A stretch of 64,000 nt of DNA, taken from positions 218,902 through 282,901 of the forward strand of contig PGTK01000003.1 in assembly GCA_002794705.1 (NCBI GenBank), in the 5' to 3' direction. The notes under the pieces are model-generated. The model saw nothing but the letters and a program-made list of their open reading frames with translations. It made no database searches and had not been told where the DNA came from. Origin of the DNA: Candidatus Thermofonsia Clade 1 bacterium. Lineage in GTDB: Bacteria; Chloroflexota; Anaerolineae; Aggregatilineales; UBA2796. A program made the position numbers and the translations under genes. Below are positions 42,977-52,231 of this stretch, piece after piece. The stretch's first letter is position 1. Each line of letters begins with the position of its first letter.

Positions 42977-44860
42977 ATGGCGTTCACAGTCTCAGAGCAT
43001 TTACAGGCGATCCTGAAGAATTTGCCGCATAAGCCCGGCTGCTACCTGATGAAGGATGCTGAAGGGACGATCCTTTACATCGGCAAGGCAGTAGACTTGC
43101 ACAATCGCGTGCGCAGCTACTTTGATAATAGCGTCACTGATCCCAAGACACTGCGCCTGCGCGAGGAAATCGCCCATATTGACTTCATTGTCCTGCCAAA
43201 CGAGATCGCAGCGCTGCACACAGAGTATCACCTGATCCGTGAGCATCAGCCGCGCTATAACGTCCGTTTCAAGGATGATAAGAAATATCCGTACATCGCA
43301 GTGCGCTGGGCGCAGGACTTTCCGCGTGTGGAGATCACGCGGCGCATGGAGCAAGATGGCTCGCGCTACTTCGGTCCGTATACATCGGCGTGGAGCGTGC
43401 GCGAGACCCTTGACGTGCTGCGGCGCGCCTTCCCGTACCTGACCTGCGATCGTCAAATCACGGGCAAAGATGATCGCGCTTGTTTGTATTACGATATCAA
43501 GCTGTGCAACGCGCCGTGTATTGGCAGGGTCAGCCGCGAGGAATACCGCGCTAATTTGCAGGGTCTGATGGACTTTTTGAGCGGTCAGAGCGACGCGATC
43601 ATCCGCCAATTGCGCGATGAGATGAATGCCGCAGCGGAGGCGCTCCAGTTTGAGCGCGCCGCAGCACTGCGCGATAGGCTCAAGGCGCTTGAGCGCGTGG
43701 TGGAGCGGCAAAAGGTCGTTTTGCCTGCGGACGTGAATCAGGATGTGATCGCTTTTGCGCAGGAAAAGGGCGATACATGCGTCCAAGTGCTGTTCATTCG
43801 CGGCGGACGCTTGATCGGGCGTGAGCATTTTCTGCTTGAGGGCGCCGATGAGACGGCAGCAGCGGAAATTTTGCGCCAATTTGTGCTGCAATTCTATGAG
43901 AATGCGGCGCAGCTGCCTGAGGAAGTCTTGTTGCCTGAAGAGGCGGCTGAGGCAGAGCTTTTGGAGCAGTGGCTGCGCGGCAAGCGCGGCAAGAAAGTGA
44001 CGTTGAGCGTCCCTAAGCGCGGCGCGAAGGCAGAGCTGGTGCGCATTGCCCTTGAAAATGCCCAAGAGACCCTCACCATGTTGCGCGCACAGTGGGCAAG
44101 CGACACCAACAAGCAGACTGAGGCGCTGGCTGAGCTACAGAGCGCGCTGAATCTGCCCGCGCCGCCGAACCGAATCGAGTGCTTTGACGTTTCTACGCTA
44201 CAAGGCACGGCAACGGTCGCCAGTCGCGTGGTTTTTGTGCAGGGCGTGCCGCGCAAGGCGGAATATCGCAAGTTCAACATCAAGACGGTCACAACTATTG
44301 GCGAGCCGAACGATTTTCAGGCAATGCGCGAGGCGCTGACGCGGCGTTTTCAGCGCTATGCCGATGCAATCAGCGGCGAGCTTGGCGCTGCGCAAGTGGG
44401 CAAGCGCGGCGAAGATGAGACGTGGCGGCTTCTGCCCGATCTGCTGATCGTAGACGGCGGCAAGGGTCAGCTGGGCGTGGCGCTTGAGGTGCTGAAGCAT
44501 TTTCACCTGCTGGGACAAGTGCCGGTCTGTGCGCTTGCCAAGCAGGAGGAAGAGCTGTTCATCCCGACTCAGACGCACTCGATCTTGTTGCCGCGTCACT
44601 CGCAGGCGCTCTACTTGGTGCAGCGCATCCGCGATGAGGCGCATCGTTTTGCGATCACAGCCAATCGGCAGCAGCGCGCCAAGAAAGGCGTGGCGAGTCG
44701 CCTAGAGAGCATTCGCGGGATCGGCGCGGCAAAGCGCAAGGCGCTCTTGAAGGCGTTCGATATGGATATTGATAAGATTCGCGCAGCCAGCATCGAGGAA
44801 TTGATGCAGGTCAAGGGCATTACGCGCCAACTGGCAGAGCAGATCAAGGCGAATCTATGA
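42977..44860 (+). CDS. uvrC: UvrABC excinuclease subunit C
   Basis: DNA repair endonuclease of 627 residues that cuts on both sides of a lesion bound by UvrB. The GIY-YIG domain at the N-terminus has PGCYLMKDAEGTILYIGKA and the Arg in NRVRSYF. A central UVR motif, AIIRQLRDEMNAAAEALQFERAAALRDRL, binds UvrB. The RNase-H-like C-terminal nuclease has IECFDVSTLQG, RKFNIKTV and LLIVDGGKGQL. Two helix-hairpin-helix motifs end the protein (LESIRGIGAAKRKALLKAF). A TTG six bases earlier is unlikely because no ribosome-binding site precedes it. It is the last gene of a plus-strand run. Confidence 0.97.
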   Translation: MAFTVSEHLQAILKNLPHKPGCYLMKDAEGTILYIGKAVDLHNRVRSYFDNSVTDPKTLRLREEIAHIDFIVLPNEIAALHTEYHLIREHQPRYNVRFKDDKKYPYIAVRWAQDFPRVEITRRMEQDGSRYFGPYTSAWSVRETLDVLRRAFPYLTCDRQITGKDDRACLYYDIKLCNAPCIGRVSREEYRANLQGLMDFLSGQSDAIIRQLRDEMNAAAEALQFERAAALRDRLKALERVVERQKVVLPADVNQDVIAFAQEKGDTCVQVLFIRGGRLIGREHFLLEGADETAAAEILRQFVLQFYENAAQLPEEVLLPEEAAEAELLEQWLRGKRGKKVTLSVPKRGAKAELVRIALENAQETLTMLRAQWASDTNKQTEALAELQSALNLPAPPNRIECFDVSTLQGTATVASRVVFVQGVPRKAEYRKFNIKTVTTIGEPNDFQAMREALTRRFQRYADAISGELGAAQVGKRGEDETWRLLPDLLIVDGGKGQLGVALEVLKHFHLLGQVPVCALAKQEEELFIPTQTHSILLPRHSQALYLVQRIRDEAHRFAITANRQQRAKKGVASRLESIRGIGAAKRKALLKAFDMDIDKIRAASIEELMQVKGITRQLAEQIKANL

Positions 44861-44862
44861 GT

Positions 44863-44884
44863 GGACGCCGCAAATGCGGCGTCC
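44863..44884. terminator. Hairpin between convergent uvrC and sugar dehydrogenase genes
   Basis: A perfect 10-bp stem (GGACGCCGCA/TGCGGCGTCC) with a 2-base centre fills the 29-base gap between two convergent genes. No T-run follows. It is probably a bidirectional terminator. Confidence 0.6.
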
Positions 44885-44889
44885 GATGC

Positions 44890-46083
44890 TCATTCGCGGT
44901 CAACTAGGCGGTGAATCGTGCCGCCGCCGAAGTCCACAAGGTAGAGTTCGCCTGCCTCATCCTCGCCAAAGGAGCTGACAGGGAAGCGTGCGCTCATGAT
45001 CTCGGTCATCTCCCATTCGTTAGCGCGTACCTCGCGCAGCGCCCAGACTTTGGTCGAGCCGAAGTCAGCGAAGAAATAGTAGCCCTGCATACGCGGGAAA
45101 GCCGCGCCGCGGTAGACGTAGCCGCCCGTGATCGAGATGCCTTGGCTGTGATCGTACTCGGCAATCGGCATCTGCAGACCGTTTCGGTTGCAGCCCGTGC
45201 GCGGCGAGAAGCAATGCTTGCCTTCCATGATGTTCCAGCCGTAGTTCAAGCCGCCAGGCGCGCCGCGCCGCTCAATGTGGACTTCCTCATAGCGATTCTG
45301 ACCAACATCGGCGATGTACTTATCGCCCGTCAGCCGATCGAAGCTGAAGCGCCACGGGTTGCGCCAGCCAATTGACCAAATCTCAGGCAGACCCTCGCGT
45401 CCGTCGGCATGGGGATTGCCTGCAGGGATAGCGTACGGATCGCCATTATCTACGTCAATGCGCAGGATTTTGCCCAGCAGCGTGCGCTTATCTTGCCCTG
45501 CCAGCAGCGGATCGTTAGCGCCGCCGCCATCGCCCATGCCGATGTACAACATGCCGTCTGGACCGAAGGCGATCATACCGCCGTTGTGATTGGCGTAAGG
45601 CTGCTCAATCAGCATAATGCGCTTGGCACTGTTAGGATCAGCGCGATTCGGGTCGCTCTGCGAGACGCTGTAGCGTTCAATCACAGTATGCCCTTGCCGA
45701 TTGGTGTAGTTGACGTAGAAATAGCCGTTACGGGCAAAATTCGGGTGGAATGCCAAGCCCAGCAAGCCCTGCTCATAGCCGCTGGAGCGAATGCGGTCGC
45801 GGATATCCAGAAAGACTGTCCCGCGCCTGCCATTCGCCAGCAAGGCGATGGTGCCGCCTTTCTCCACCACAAAGATACGTCCGCTGCCGTCGCCTGCGTG
45901 GGTCAGGAAGAGCGGCAAGGTGAAGCCTTCGCCCACTTTTTCCAGCGCAGGCGCGAACGCCACGCGCCCTTGCGCCTGTGGACTAATCTCAGGCAGGGCG
46001 GCTTGAGTCAGCAGCGTGCTGAAGCCAAAGATCGCAATCAAGAGCATTCCCACTACCAATACGGCGCGTTTCCTAGCGTGCAT
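44890..46083 (-). CDS. PQQ-dependent sugar dehydrogenase-like (GSDH family), exported
   Basis: A 397-residue secreted six-bladed beta-propeller of the glucose/sorbosone dehydrogenase family. A signal peptide (MHARKRAVLVVGMLLIAIFGFSTLLTQAA) is followed by LEKVGEGFTLPLFLTHAGDGSGRIFVVEKGGTI. The active-site segments are EQGLLGLAFHPNF, QPYANHNGGMIAFGPDGMLYIGMGDGG, GKILRIDVDNGDPYAIPAGNP, IWSIGWRNPWRFSFD and DVGQNRYEEV, matching the catalytic His and PQQ-binding Arg of the soluble family. I prefer the ATG at 46083 (AAGGA, 6 bases); 46098 is possible. It probably oxidises sugars outside the membrane. Confidence 0.9.
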   Translation of the reverse strand: MHARKRAVLVVGMLLIAIFGFSTLLTQAALPEISPQAQGRVAFAPALEKVGEGFTLPLFLTHAGDGSGRIFVVEKGGTIALLANGRRGTVFLDIRDRIRSSGYEQGLLGLAFHPNFARNGYFYVNYTNRQGHTVIERYSVSQSDPNRADPNSAKRIMLIEQPYANHNGGMIAFGPDGMLYIGMGDGGGANDPLLAGQDKRTLLGKILRIDVDNGDPYAIPAGNPHADGREGLPEIWSIGWRNPWRFSFDRLTGDKYIADVGQNRYEEVHIERRGAPGGLNYGWNIMEGKHCFSPRTGCNRNGLQMPIAEYDHSQGISITGGYVYRGAAFPRMQGYYFFADFGSTKVWALREVRANEWEMTEIMSARFPVSSFGEDEAGELYLVDFGGGTIHRLVDRE

Positions 46084-46118
46084 ACGCAGTCCTTTCATAC
46101 GCTTTCCATCACGACTCA

Positions 46119-46148
46119 AACTTAGCACGTCTGGTTAAGGTGTGGCAA
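46119..46148 (-). promoter_or_regulatory. Putative promoter of the sugar dehydrogenase gene
   Basis: On the minus strand TTGCCA (46143-46148), an 18-base spacer and an extended -10, TGCTAAGTT (hexamer 46119-46124), lie 36 bases upstream of the chosen ATG. Confidence 0.4.
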
Positions 46149-46196
46149 GCTATGTGATGCAGTCTTCTATAAACACTCACCTAATGCGCCAAAGTT

Positions 46197-46205
46197 TGGT
46201 ACAAT
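46197..46205 (+). promoter_or_regulatory. Extended -10 promoter of the cNMP-binding kinase
   Basis: TGGTACAAT, a TGn extended -10, lies 36 bases before the ATG at 46241. No convincing -35 is seen. Confidence 0.4.
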
Positions 46206-46240
46206 TGGGCTAAACTGCGAAAGCTGAGATATCGGTAGCA

Positions 46241-47503
46241 ATGCAACCGCTTGAACTTCTACGGCAAGCCTTTCCGGGCATTCAAAGCGCGGAGGAATTG
46301 GCGCTACTTGCCCAACTCGCCCGCCAAGCCACCTATCCGCCCGACACTGTTCTGTGCCGTGAAGGCGCCTTCGAAAATGTGCTGTACCTCATCTGCGAAG
46401 GCGAGGTGGTCATCACTAAGCGCTTCGAGGCGACCGATGAGAGCCACCTTGTGCTGCGCCGCGCCACCAGCGGCGATTACTTCGGCGAAATGGCGATCAT
46501 CTCCGATGCGCCGCGCTCAGCTACCGTCACTACCACCAAAGAGACCACAGTCTTAGAGATTGATCAGGACGTTTTCCGCACTATCCTAGAGCGCAACCCC
46601 AATCTCGCCCTGCAAATGGTGCGCCAAACCTTTGACCGTCTGCGCCAAAACGACCGTATGACGCTCGAAGAGCTGCGCAAAGCCTTCCAGACCCTTGAAA
46701 AGCTCGACCGTGCCAAGCTGGACTTCATTGAAGTGACGGCGCACGAATTGCGCACGCCGCTCACCATTATGCGCGGCTATGCCAGCATGATGCTCGCCGA
46801 TCCCGCTGTCCGCGATAATCCCGTGCTGCGCGATATGGCTCAGGGCATCGCCAATGGCAGTCAGCGCCTGCATGAGATCGTCAATAACATGCTGGATGTG
46901 CAACGCATTGACCTTGCGCAGGTCTCAGTGGCGGCTGTGCCGGTTTCAGTGCCGCTGGTGCTGCGCGGCGCCGAAATGCAGTTCAAAGAGGCGCTCCAGC
47001 AGCGCCGCCTGACTCTGCAAATGGACTTAGCGCAAAATGAAGGCGACGGCGGTATCTACATTGAAGCCGATCCCGGCTTGCTGAGCAAAGCCTTCTATCA
47101 CATCCTGATGAATGCGATTAAGTACACGCCCGACGGCGGGACGATCCGCGTCACGCTGCGCTATGAGGATCATCCGCTTTTGGAGCGCGTGGCGCACGTC
47201 CAGATCGCCGATACAGGCATTGGCATTGATCCTGAGTACCACACGCTGATCTTTGAAAAATTCTACCGCCTAGGCGATGTCCAGCTGCACTCAAGCGGCA
47301 AGACGGCGTTCAAAGCAGGCGGACCGGGCTTGGGTCTGGCGATTGCGCGTGGTGCCGTCTTGGCGCATGGCGGCGAAATCTGGGTGGAGAGCGAAGGTCA
47401 CGACGAAGTGAACTTCAAAGGCAGCGTTTTCCACGTAGTGCTGCCTGTACACGCGACTTTCCGCCAAAAAATGGCGCTTCTGCGTGCCCGCTACGGCGAT
47501 TAG
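46241..47503 (+). CDS. Soluble histidine kinase with N-terminal cyclic-nucleotide-binding domain
   Basis: A 420-residue cytoplasmic kinase with no membrane segment. Residues 15-130 form a CRP-like cyclic nucleotide-binding domain: the beta roll with LICEGEVVITKRF and the phosphate-binding cassette YFGEMAIISDAPRSATV, which keeps the Gly-Glu and the Arg-Ser-Ala positions used to hold cyclic nucleotides. A helical linker with LRKAFQTLEKLDRAKLDF leads to HisKA (VTAHELRTPLTIMRGYASM), then HATPase (ILMNAIKYTPDGG, DTGIGIDPEYH, GGPGLGLAIARG). It probably links cyclic AMP or a related nucleotide to phosphotransfer. No response regulator is adjacent. Its stop abuts the stop of the convergent lysK-like gene. 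Confidence 0.9.
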   Translation: MQPLELLRQAFPGIQSAEELALLAQLARQATYPPDTVLCREGAFENVLYLICEGEVVITKRFEATDESHLVLRRATSGDYFGEMAIISDAPRSATVTTTKETTVLEIDQDVFRTILERNPNLALQMVRQTFDRLRQNDRMTLEELRKAFQTLEKLDRAKLDFIEVTAHELRTPLTIMRGYASMMLADPAVRDNPVLRDMAQGIANGSQRLHEIVNNMLDVQRIDLAQVSVAAVPVSVPLVLRGAEMQFKEALQQRRLTLQMDLAQNEGDGGIYIEADPGLLSKAFYHILMNAIKYTPDGGTIRVTLRYEDHPLLERVAHVQIADTGIGIDPEYHTLIFEKFYRLGDVQLHSSGKTAFKAGGPGLGLAIARGAVLAHGGEIWVESEGHDEVNFKGSVFHVVLPVHATFRQKMALLRARYGD

Positions 47504-48556
47504 CTACATCTCGCTCAGACTCTGCAGCACGCGCACCAAGACGCGCACAGCGCGCTCATATTCGGCGATCTCAATATGCTCATTGGGCGTATGATCGAGC
47601 GCCGAATCGCCCGGTCCGTAGGCAACTATCGGACAGCGCCACACAGGTCCGACAATGTTCATATCCGACGTGCCAGTCTTATAGACGAAACCGGGCTTGC
47701 CGCCTTCATCGCGTATGGCGTTGTTGAAAACGCGCACCAGCGGCGAATTTTTCTCAGCACGGTAAGTGAATTCCTCACCGCGATAGCTCAACTGCGCGCC
47801 ATTGGCATAGACGCCAAGCCGTGCCTTGAGCTGATCGGGCGTCAAGTCGGGCGGCAAGCGGAAGCCGAGCGTCATGTAAGAGGTCTCATAGAAGCCGTCA
47901 TCTTCGCTATGAAGATGCCGCAGCGAGGTAAAGAGCTGATCGAACGCCTTTTCACGCCCCTCATTAAATGACTCGACATCGGCGCGCACAGCGTTCCAAA
48001 AGGCGACGGCGGTCTCAAGCGCGTTCGGCTCTGGACGGGCGGTATGACTGATCGGCTGTGTGTAACGGTAGTCCAGCAACATGCGCCCTTTGTAGCCCAA
48101 AGTAATGCGATCCCAGCGGCTCGGCTCGCCGATCACCACTAGCGACGGATTGTAGACGGTCAGGGCGTGCCGTGCGCCCTTTGAAGTGACTGCTTCCTCT
48201 TCCGTTGCGCCGATCACAATGATCCGCCAGCCCGCCTGCCTGCCCGCGATTGCAGCAGCACTAGCGAATGCCGCTAGCGGTCCTTTCGCATCCACAGCGC
48301 CGCGCCCGTAGAGCCTACCATCTTCGATACGCGGCGGGATGTAGCCCGCGACCGTGTCAATATGACCCAGTAGAATGCACTCACGCGGACCCTCACCTAG
48401 CACGCCCACAGCGTTATCGGCGGCATCCACAAAGGCATTATCGAAGCCTGCAGCCTGCATCTGCGCGGCAAGGTACTCGCTGGCACGGCGCTCCTGATGC
48501 GAAGGGCTGTAAATTTCCACCAAGCCGCACAGCAACGCCACAGGATCAATCGGCAT
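47504..48556 (-). CDS. lysK: M20 metallohydrolase, LysK-type [LysW]-lysine/ornithine hydrolase
   Basis: A 350-residue zinc hydrolase expected to release lysine (or ornithine) from the carrier protein LysW in the alpha-aminoadipate lysine pathway. Zinc ligands and motifs are LLGHIDTVAGYIP, YGRGAVDAKGPLAAF, GATEEEAVTSKGA, VIGEPSRWDRITLGYKGRM and HTPNEHIEI. KTGTSDMNIV followed by CPIVAYGPGDSALDHT is characteristic of the LysK/ArgE-like subgroup. lysW and the other pathway genes are not in the window. It follows korB at 50 bases with a hairpin between, so it may have separate expression. A general M20 peptidase is the alternative. Confidence 0.85.
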   Translation of the reverse strand: MPIDPVALLCGLVEIYSPSHQERRASEYLAAQMQAAGFDNAFVDAADNAVGVLGEGPRECILLGHIDTVAGYIPPRIEDGRLYGRGAVDAKGPLAAFASAAAIAGRQAGWRIIVIGATEEEAVTSKGARHALTVYNPSLVVIGEPSRWDRITLGYKGRMLLDYRYTQPISHTARPEPNALETAVAFWNAVRADVESFNEGREKAFDQLFTSLRHLHSEDDGFYETSYMTLGFRLPPDLTPDQLKARLGVYANGAQLSYRGEEFTYRAEKNSPLVRVFNNAIRDEGGKPGFVYKTGTSDMNIVGPVWRCPIVAYGPGDSALDHTPNEHIEIAEYERAVRVLVRVLQSLSEM

Positions 48557-48573
48557 AGGGCAGTCCTTATGTA

Positions 48574-48595
48574 GGGAGCGCCGTGAGGCGCTCCC
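48574..48595. terminator. Hairpin between korB and the lysK-like gene
   Basis: A perfect 9-bp stem (GGGAGCGCC/GGCGCTCCC) with a 4-base loop lies between two minus-strand genes. No T-run follows. It could end the korAB transcript or stabilise its 3' end. Confidence 0.5.
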
Positions 48596-48606
48596 ATGTC
48601 CAAAAG

Positions 48607-49656
48607 TTAGCTCAGGCTTGCCATGACCTTCGCCAATGCCTCGCGGCTTGGGCGCAGGCGCTCTTGGGGCAAGGTGGCGAGCGGCGTATCGGTCAGACGC
48701 TCTAGTTCGCCCAGCGTCGGGCGCGGCTCAGCGATGTAGATCAAACCCGTGATGAACTTCTGCTCCGCCTTTGCCTGCTCCAGCAGACGGATCGCCGCCT
48801 GTTTATCGCGTGGATCGTGCGTGTGATCGGTCTTTTTGAGCAGAATCTGAGAGCCGTCGTGCAGGGTCACGGTGATGGTCTCGCCCTCAGCGTACTCAGG
48901 AATGGTGATCTCTTGGCGCTGAATGACCAAGCCCGGCGGGATATGCTCAATCTGCTGCAGTTCGATGTTATTCGCCTTGCCGTAGGCATAGCTCTTGGTG
49001 GATTCGGGTGTATCGTTAAAGGTGACACACGGGCTGATGATATCCAGCAGCGCCGTGCCTTTGTGTGAGAGCGCCGCCTTGATCAGCTCACGGCATTGTT
49101 GCGGATCGCCGCTGAAAGAGCGCGCTACAAAGGTGCAATCCGCCACAATTGCCTCAAGGCACAGGTCAATGGGCGGGAACGGGTTGACGCCGTAGTACTT
49201 CTGGCGCTGATTCTCGTCTGCGGTTGCGCTGAACTGACCCTTCGTCAAGCCGTAGACGCCGTTATTCTCCACAATGTAGACCATTGGCACGTTACGGCGC
49301 AGCAGGTGCTTGAACTGCCCCAAGCCGATGCTGCCTGTGTCGCCGTCGCCGCTGACGCCGATGCAGATCAGGCTGTTATTGGCAAGGGTCGCGCCTGTGG
49401 CAACAGAAGGCATACGCCCATGCACTGTGTTGAACGAATGTGAGAGTCCCAAGAAGTAGGCGGGCGTCTTGCTGGAGCAGCCAATGCCGCTCAGCTTGAA
49501 AATGTAACGCTGATCCAAGCCCAGTTCCCAGCAGGCGTCAATGATCTTGGCTGAGATCGAGTCGTGACCGCAGCCGTTGCACAAGGTTGACTCAGCGCCC
49601 TTGTAAGCGGTCTTCTCTAGACCGAGTGCGTTCGTTTTGGCAGTACGAGCAGTCAT
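48607..49656 (-). CDS. korB: 2-oxoacid:ferredoxin oxidoreductase subunit beta
   Basis: The thiamine-diphosphate-binding subunit, 349 residues, of a 2-oxoacid (2-oxoglutarate type) ferredoxin oxidoreductase. Motifs are LCNGCGHDSISAKI with a Cys pair, GCSSKTPAYFLGLSHSFNTVHGRMP, the thiamine-diphosphate motif GVSGDGDTGSIGLGQFKHLLRRN and IVENNGVYGLTKGQFSAT. The ATG at 49656 follows the alpha-subunit stop by 2 bases and uses AAGGA within the end of that gene. The KorAB type oxidatively decarboxylates 2-oxoglutarate or pyruvate, or the reverse in reductive carbon fixation. Which acid is used cannot be read from the sequence. Confidence 0.93.
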   Translation of the reverse strand: MTARTAKTNALGLEKTAYKGAESTLCNGCGHDSISAKIIDACWELGLDQRYIFKLSGIGCSSKTPAYFLGLSHSFNTVHGRMPSVATGATLANNSLICIGVSGDGDTGSIGLGQFKHLLRRNVPMVYIVENNGVYGLTKGQFSATADENQRQKYYGVNPFPPIDLCLEAIVADCTFVARSFSGDPQQCRELIKAALSHKGTALLDIISPCVTFNDTPESTKSYAYGKANNIELQQIEHIPPGLVIQRQEITIPEYAEGETITVTLHDGSQILLKKTDHTHDPRDKQAAIRLLEQAKAEQKFITGLIYIAEPRPTLGELERLTDTPLATLPQERLRPSREALAKVMASLS

Positions 49657-49658
49657 GG

Positions 49659-51476
49659 CTACTTCTGTTCCTTCTCTAGGATCGAATCGGTAATCCAACG
49701 GGCGGTTAGCGGCAAGCCATCGCAGTGGCTGACCGAGATAATGCGGTCGGCAAAATCGGGATACTCCATCTTGAGCAGCTGTGCCATTTGCCCAAGATAG
49801 TTGTTTTCAACGACGTAGATGCGCTCATACAAGCCGATGAACTCGTGAGTCGCCTCGCCGAGCGGCAGCGCACGGATGCGATGATAGCTGGTGGGCAGGT
49901 TAGCGGCTTTGAGCAGGTCGCGTGCCTCAGCAATGGGCGCATCGGTTGAGCCGTAGGCGATAATGCCGATCTGCGCCTCTGCCTCAATCTGGCTGATCGG
50001 CGCTGGCACAAGGCGGCGGGCGGTCTCGAACTTGCGGGCAAGCCGATCAAGATTCTTCGACCAGTCATCAGGGCGCTCACTATACGTGGCGTACTCCGTG
50101 TGACCTGTGCCACGCGCAAAATACGCCGGACCCTGACCGGGCAACGAACGATAGCCGATTCCGTCGCCGTCTACATCTTTGTAGCGTCCCCACGTGCCGA
50201 ATTTTTCGAGGTCTTCATAGGTGATGACCTTGCCGCGATCCATAGGCTGATCGGGATAGTCAAACGGGTCGGTCATCCACAGATTCATGCCCAGATCGAG
50301 GTCGCTGAGGACGAAGATCGGTGTCTGCAGGCGGTCAGCGAGGTCATGGGCGCGCCAGCCGAACTCAAAGCATTCCTTCATATTGGCGGGCAGCAGCACC
50401 ACGTGGCGCGTATCGCCGTGACTGAGGTAGTACGCCTTCAGCACGTCGCCCTGCGAGGTGCGCGTGGGCAGACCCGTGCTCGGGCCCATGCGCTGAATAT
50501 CCCAAATGACGCACGGCACCTCAGCAAAGTACGCCAGACCGCTGAACTCCGCCATGAGCGAGATGCCCGGTCCGGAGGTCGCAGTGAGCGAGCGAGCGCC
50601 CATCCAGCCAGCACCGATGATGATACCCGCCGCTGCTAGCTCATCCTCTGCTTGGATAACGGCGAGCGTGGTCTTGCCGTCTGGCTCAACGCGCAATTCT
50701 TTGGCGTAATCCATCAGCGCGTCAATCATGCTGGTGGAAGGCGTGATCGGATACCATGCCGCCACACTGACTCCGCCGAAGATCGCGCCGAGCGCCGCCG
50801 CTGAGTTGCCTTCGATCAGCACCTTGCCCCGTGTGGCGTCCATGCGCTCAGCGCGGAAATTGCGCGGCACATCGGCGAAGTGCTCACGGACGTACGCGGC
50901 AGCTTTTTCCACAAGGAAGTAGTTCAGATCAACCGCCTTCGCCTTGCCCTTGAGGAAGTAGCTGAGCGCGCTCTTGATCTCAACCAGATCAATGCCCAGC
51001 AGCTCCGCCACAGCGCCCACATAGACCATGTTAGCGACATATTCCTTCAAAGCAGGCGCTGCGCCGCTCTCTTTGACCATCTCACGGACAGGCATCGGGA
51101 TATAGGTGATATCATCCCGCGTCGGCTTCAGCTTCCACTCTTCGGGATAGATGCAAATGCCGCCACTCGCCAATTTCTCGATATCTTCCGCCTGAGTCTT
51201 CGGATTCATGGCGGCAAGCACGTGATAGTCCGGACGGCGTGCGATGTAGCCATCTTTGCTCAGACGAATGGTATACCACGTCGGCAAGCCGTAGATGTTC
51301 GAAGGGAACAGATTCTTGCCATTGACGGGGATACCCATCTTGAAAAGGGCGCGTACCAGCGTATTGTTAGCGGTCTGGCTGCCAGAGCCATTGACCGTAG
51401 CGGCTACGATAGCGAAATCGTTGATCAGCACACCTGACTCAGTGCGCTTATCAGTCGTTAGTTTAACGGCACACAT
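49659..51476 (-). CDS. korA: 2-oxoacid:ferredoxin oxidoreductase subunit alpha (gamma-alpha fusion)
   Basis: A 605-residue subunit with the gamma domain fused at the N-terminus (about 1-190, starting NDFAIVAATVNGSGSQTANNTLVRALFKMGIPVNGKNLFPSNI). The pyrimidine-binding alpha domain runs from about 205 (LIEGNSAAALGAIFGGVSVAAWYPITPSTSMIDAL). It has TATSGPGISLMAEFSGLAYFAEVP, DIQRMGPSTGLPTRTSQGD and a C-terminal YVVENNYLGQMAQLLKMEYP. This fusion is the usual KorA/OorA-like architecture. It sits 30 bases after the GntR regulator gene and 2 bases before korB; probably one operon. The window has no matching ferredoxin gene. Confidence 0.94.
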   Translation of the reverse strand: MCAVKLTTDKRTESGVLINDFAIVAATVNGSGSQTANNTLVRALFKMGIPVNGKNLFPSNIYGLPTWYTIRLSKDGYIARRPDYHVLAAMNPKTQAEDIEKLASGGICIYPEEWKLKPTRDDITYIPMPVREMVKESGAAPALKEYVANMVYVGAVAELLGIDLVEIKSALSYFLKGKAKAVDLNYFLVEKAAAYVREHFADVPRNFRAERMDATRGKVLIEGNSAAALGAIFGGVSVAAWYPITPSTSMIDALMDYAKELRVEPDGKTTLAVIQAEDELAAAGIIIGAGWMGARSLTATSGPGISLMAEFSGLAYFAEVPCVIWDIQRMGPSTGLPTRTSQGDVLKAYYLSHGDTRHVVLLPANMKECFEFGWRAHDLADRLQTPIFVLSDLDLGMNLWMTDPFDYPDQPMDRGKVITYEDLEKFGTWGRYKDVDGDGIGYRSLPGQGPAYFARGTGHTEYATYSERPDDWSKNLDRLARKFETARRLVPAPISQIEAEAQIGIIAYGSTDAPIAEARDLLKAANLPTSYHRIRALPLGEATHEFIGLYERIYVVENNYLGQMAQLLKMEYPDFADRIISVSHCDGLPLTARWITDSILEKEQK

Positions 51477-51506
51477 GGATGCTTGGGTCTCCTTAACCTT
51501 ATCTCA

Positions 51507-52220
51507 TCATTCAGGTTGAGCGGGCTTGTGAAAAACATCATGCGCAGGCGCGCTTGCGCCGTTGCGGTGGCGCAGCAGTTGCGTATGCTCGATAAAAGCC
51601 TGCAACGCCGCCTCAGGGTCGTTTTCTAGGATGTGTTGCAAAATTTTTTCGTGATAAGTCCATGCCTCCTGCCAATAAGCCAAGTCTGCATAAGTATTCA
51701 GCTCAACAGCCTCGTAGGCTTCCCAGTACGCCTCTAACAGCCCCTTGACGAAAGGATTATCGAGGTGGGCGAAAATGCCCATGTGAAACTTACGATGCTC
51801 TTGGTGCGGAATCTGGATGAAAGGCTGATTGTTCAGCTTCTGCCAAGCGCGCTGGCACAGATCACGGAGCGCCGCCTTGTCTGAGTCGGTCAGGCGCGCC
51901 ACTGACTCGTGCCAGAATGCTACCTCAAGATGATTGCGCAGCTCCGTGAAGGCGATGAAATAGCTCTTGTCCAGCGCAAGGGCAAAGAGCAGGCTCAGGC
52001 GCAGCGCGGGCAGAAAATCATACTCGCGGAAGCGAATGCCTGTGCGCGGGCGCACATCCACCAAGCCAAGCGCACGGGCGACCTCTAACTGCTCGCGTAG
52101 CTTGCCCACATTGATGTTCAACTGCGCGCTCAGCTCGGTCAGCGCGGGGAGCTGATCGCCCGGTTGGAGGTTATGCTCTACGATGTAGTTCAGCAGCGCT
52201 GAATCCAGTCGAGGAGTCAT
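51507..52220 (-). CDS. GntR/FadR-family transcriptional regulator
   Basis: A 237-residue metabolite-responsive regulator. The N-terminal winged helix (about 8-70) has LQPGDQLPALTELSAQLNINVGKLREQLEVARALGLVDVRPRTGIRF. The all-helical FCD-type domain (about 85-225) carries candidate metal and ligand residues, such as EHRKFHMGIF and YHEKILQHI. It lies directly upstream of korA on the same strand, and an imperfect palindrome (52232-52252) lies just behind its promoter. It therefore probably represses its own operon and controls korAB in response to an organic acid; that is inference from position. Confidence 0.9.
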   Translation of the reverse strand: MTPRLDSALLNYIVEHNLQPGDQLPALTELSAQLNINVGKLREQLEVARALGLVDVRPRTGIRFREYDFLPALRLSLLFALALDKSYFIAFTELRNHLEVAFWHESVARLTDSDKAALRDLCQRAWQKLNNQPFIQIPHQEHRKFHMGIFAHLDNPFVKGLLEAYWEAYEAVELNTYADLAYWQEAWTYHEKILQHILENDPEAALQAFIEHTQLLRHRNGASAPAHDVFHKPAQPE

Positions 52221-52231
52221 CGCAACGCGCC

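Noticed and set aside
43001..44065. 354-codon open frame antisense to uvrC
   Set aside because: A mirror frame of uvrC; the residue composition (many His, Gln, Leu, Arg) is that of a shadow frame.
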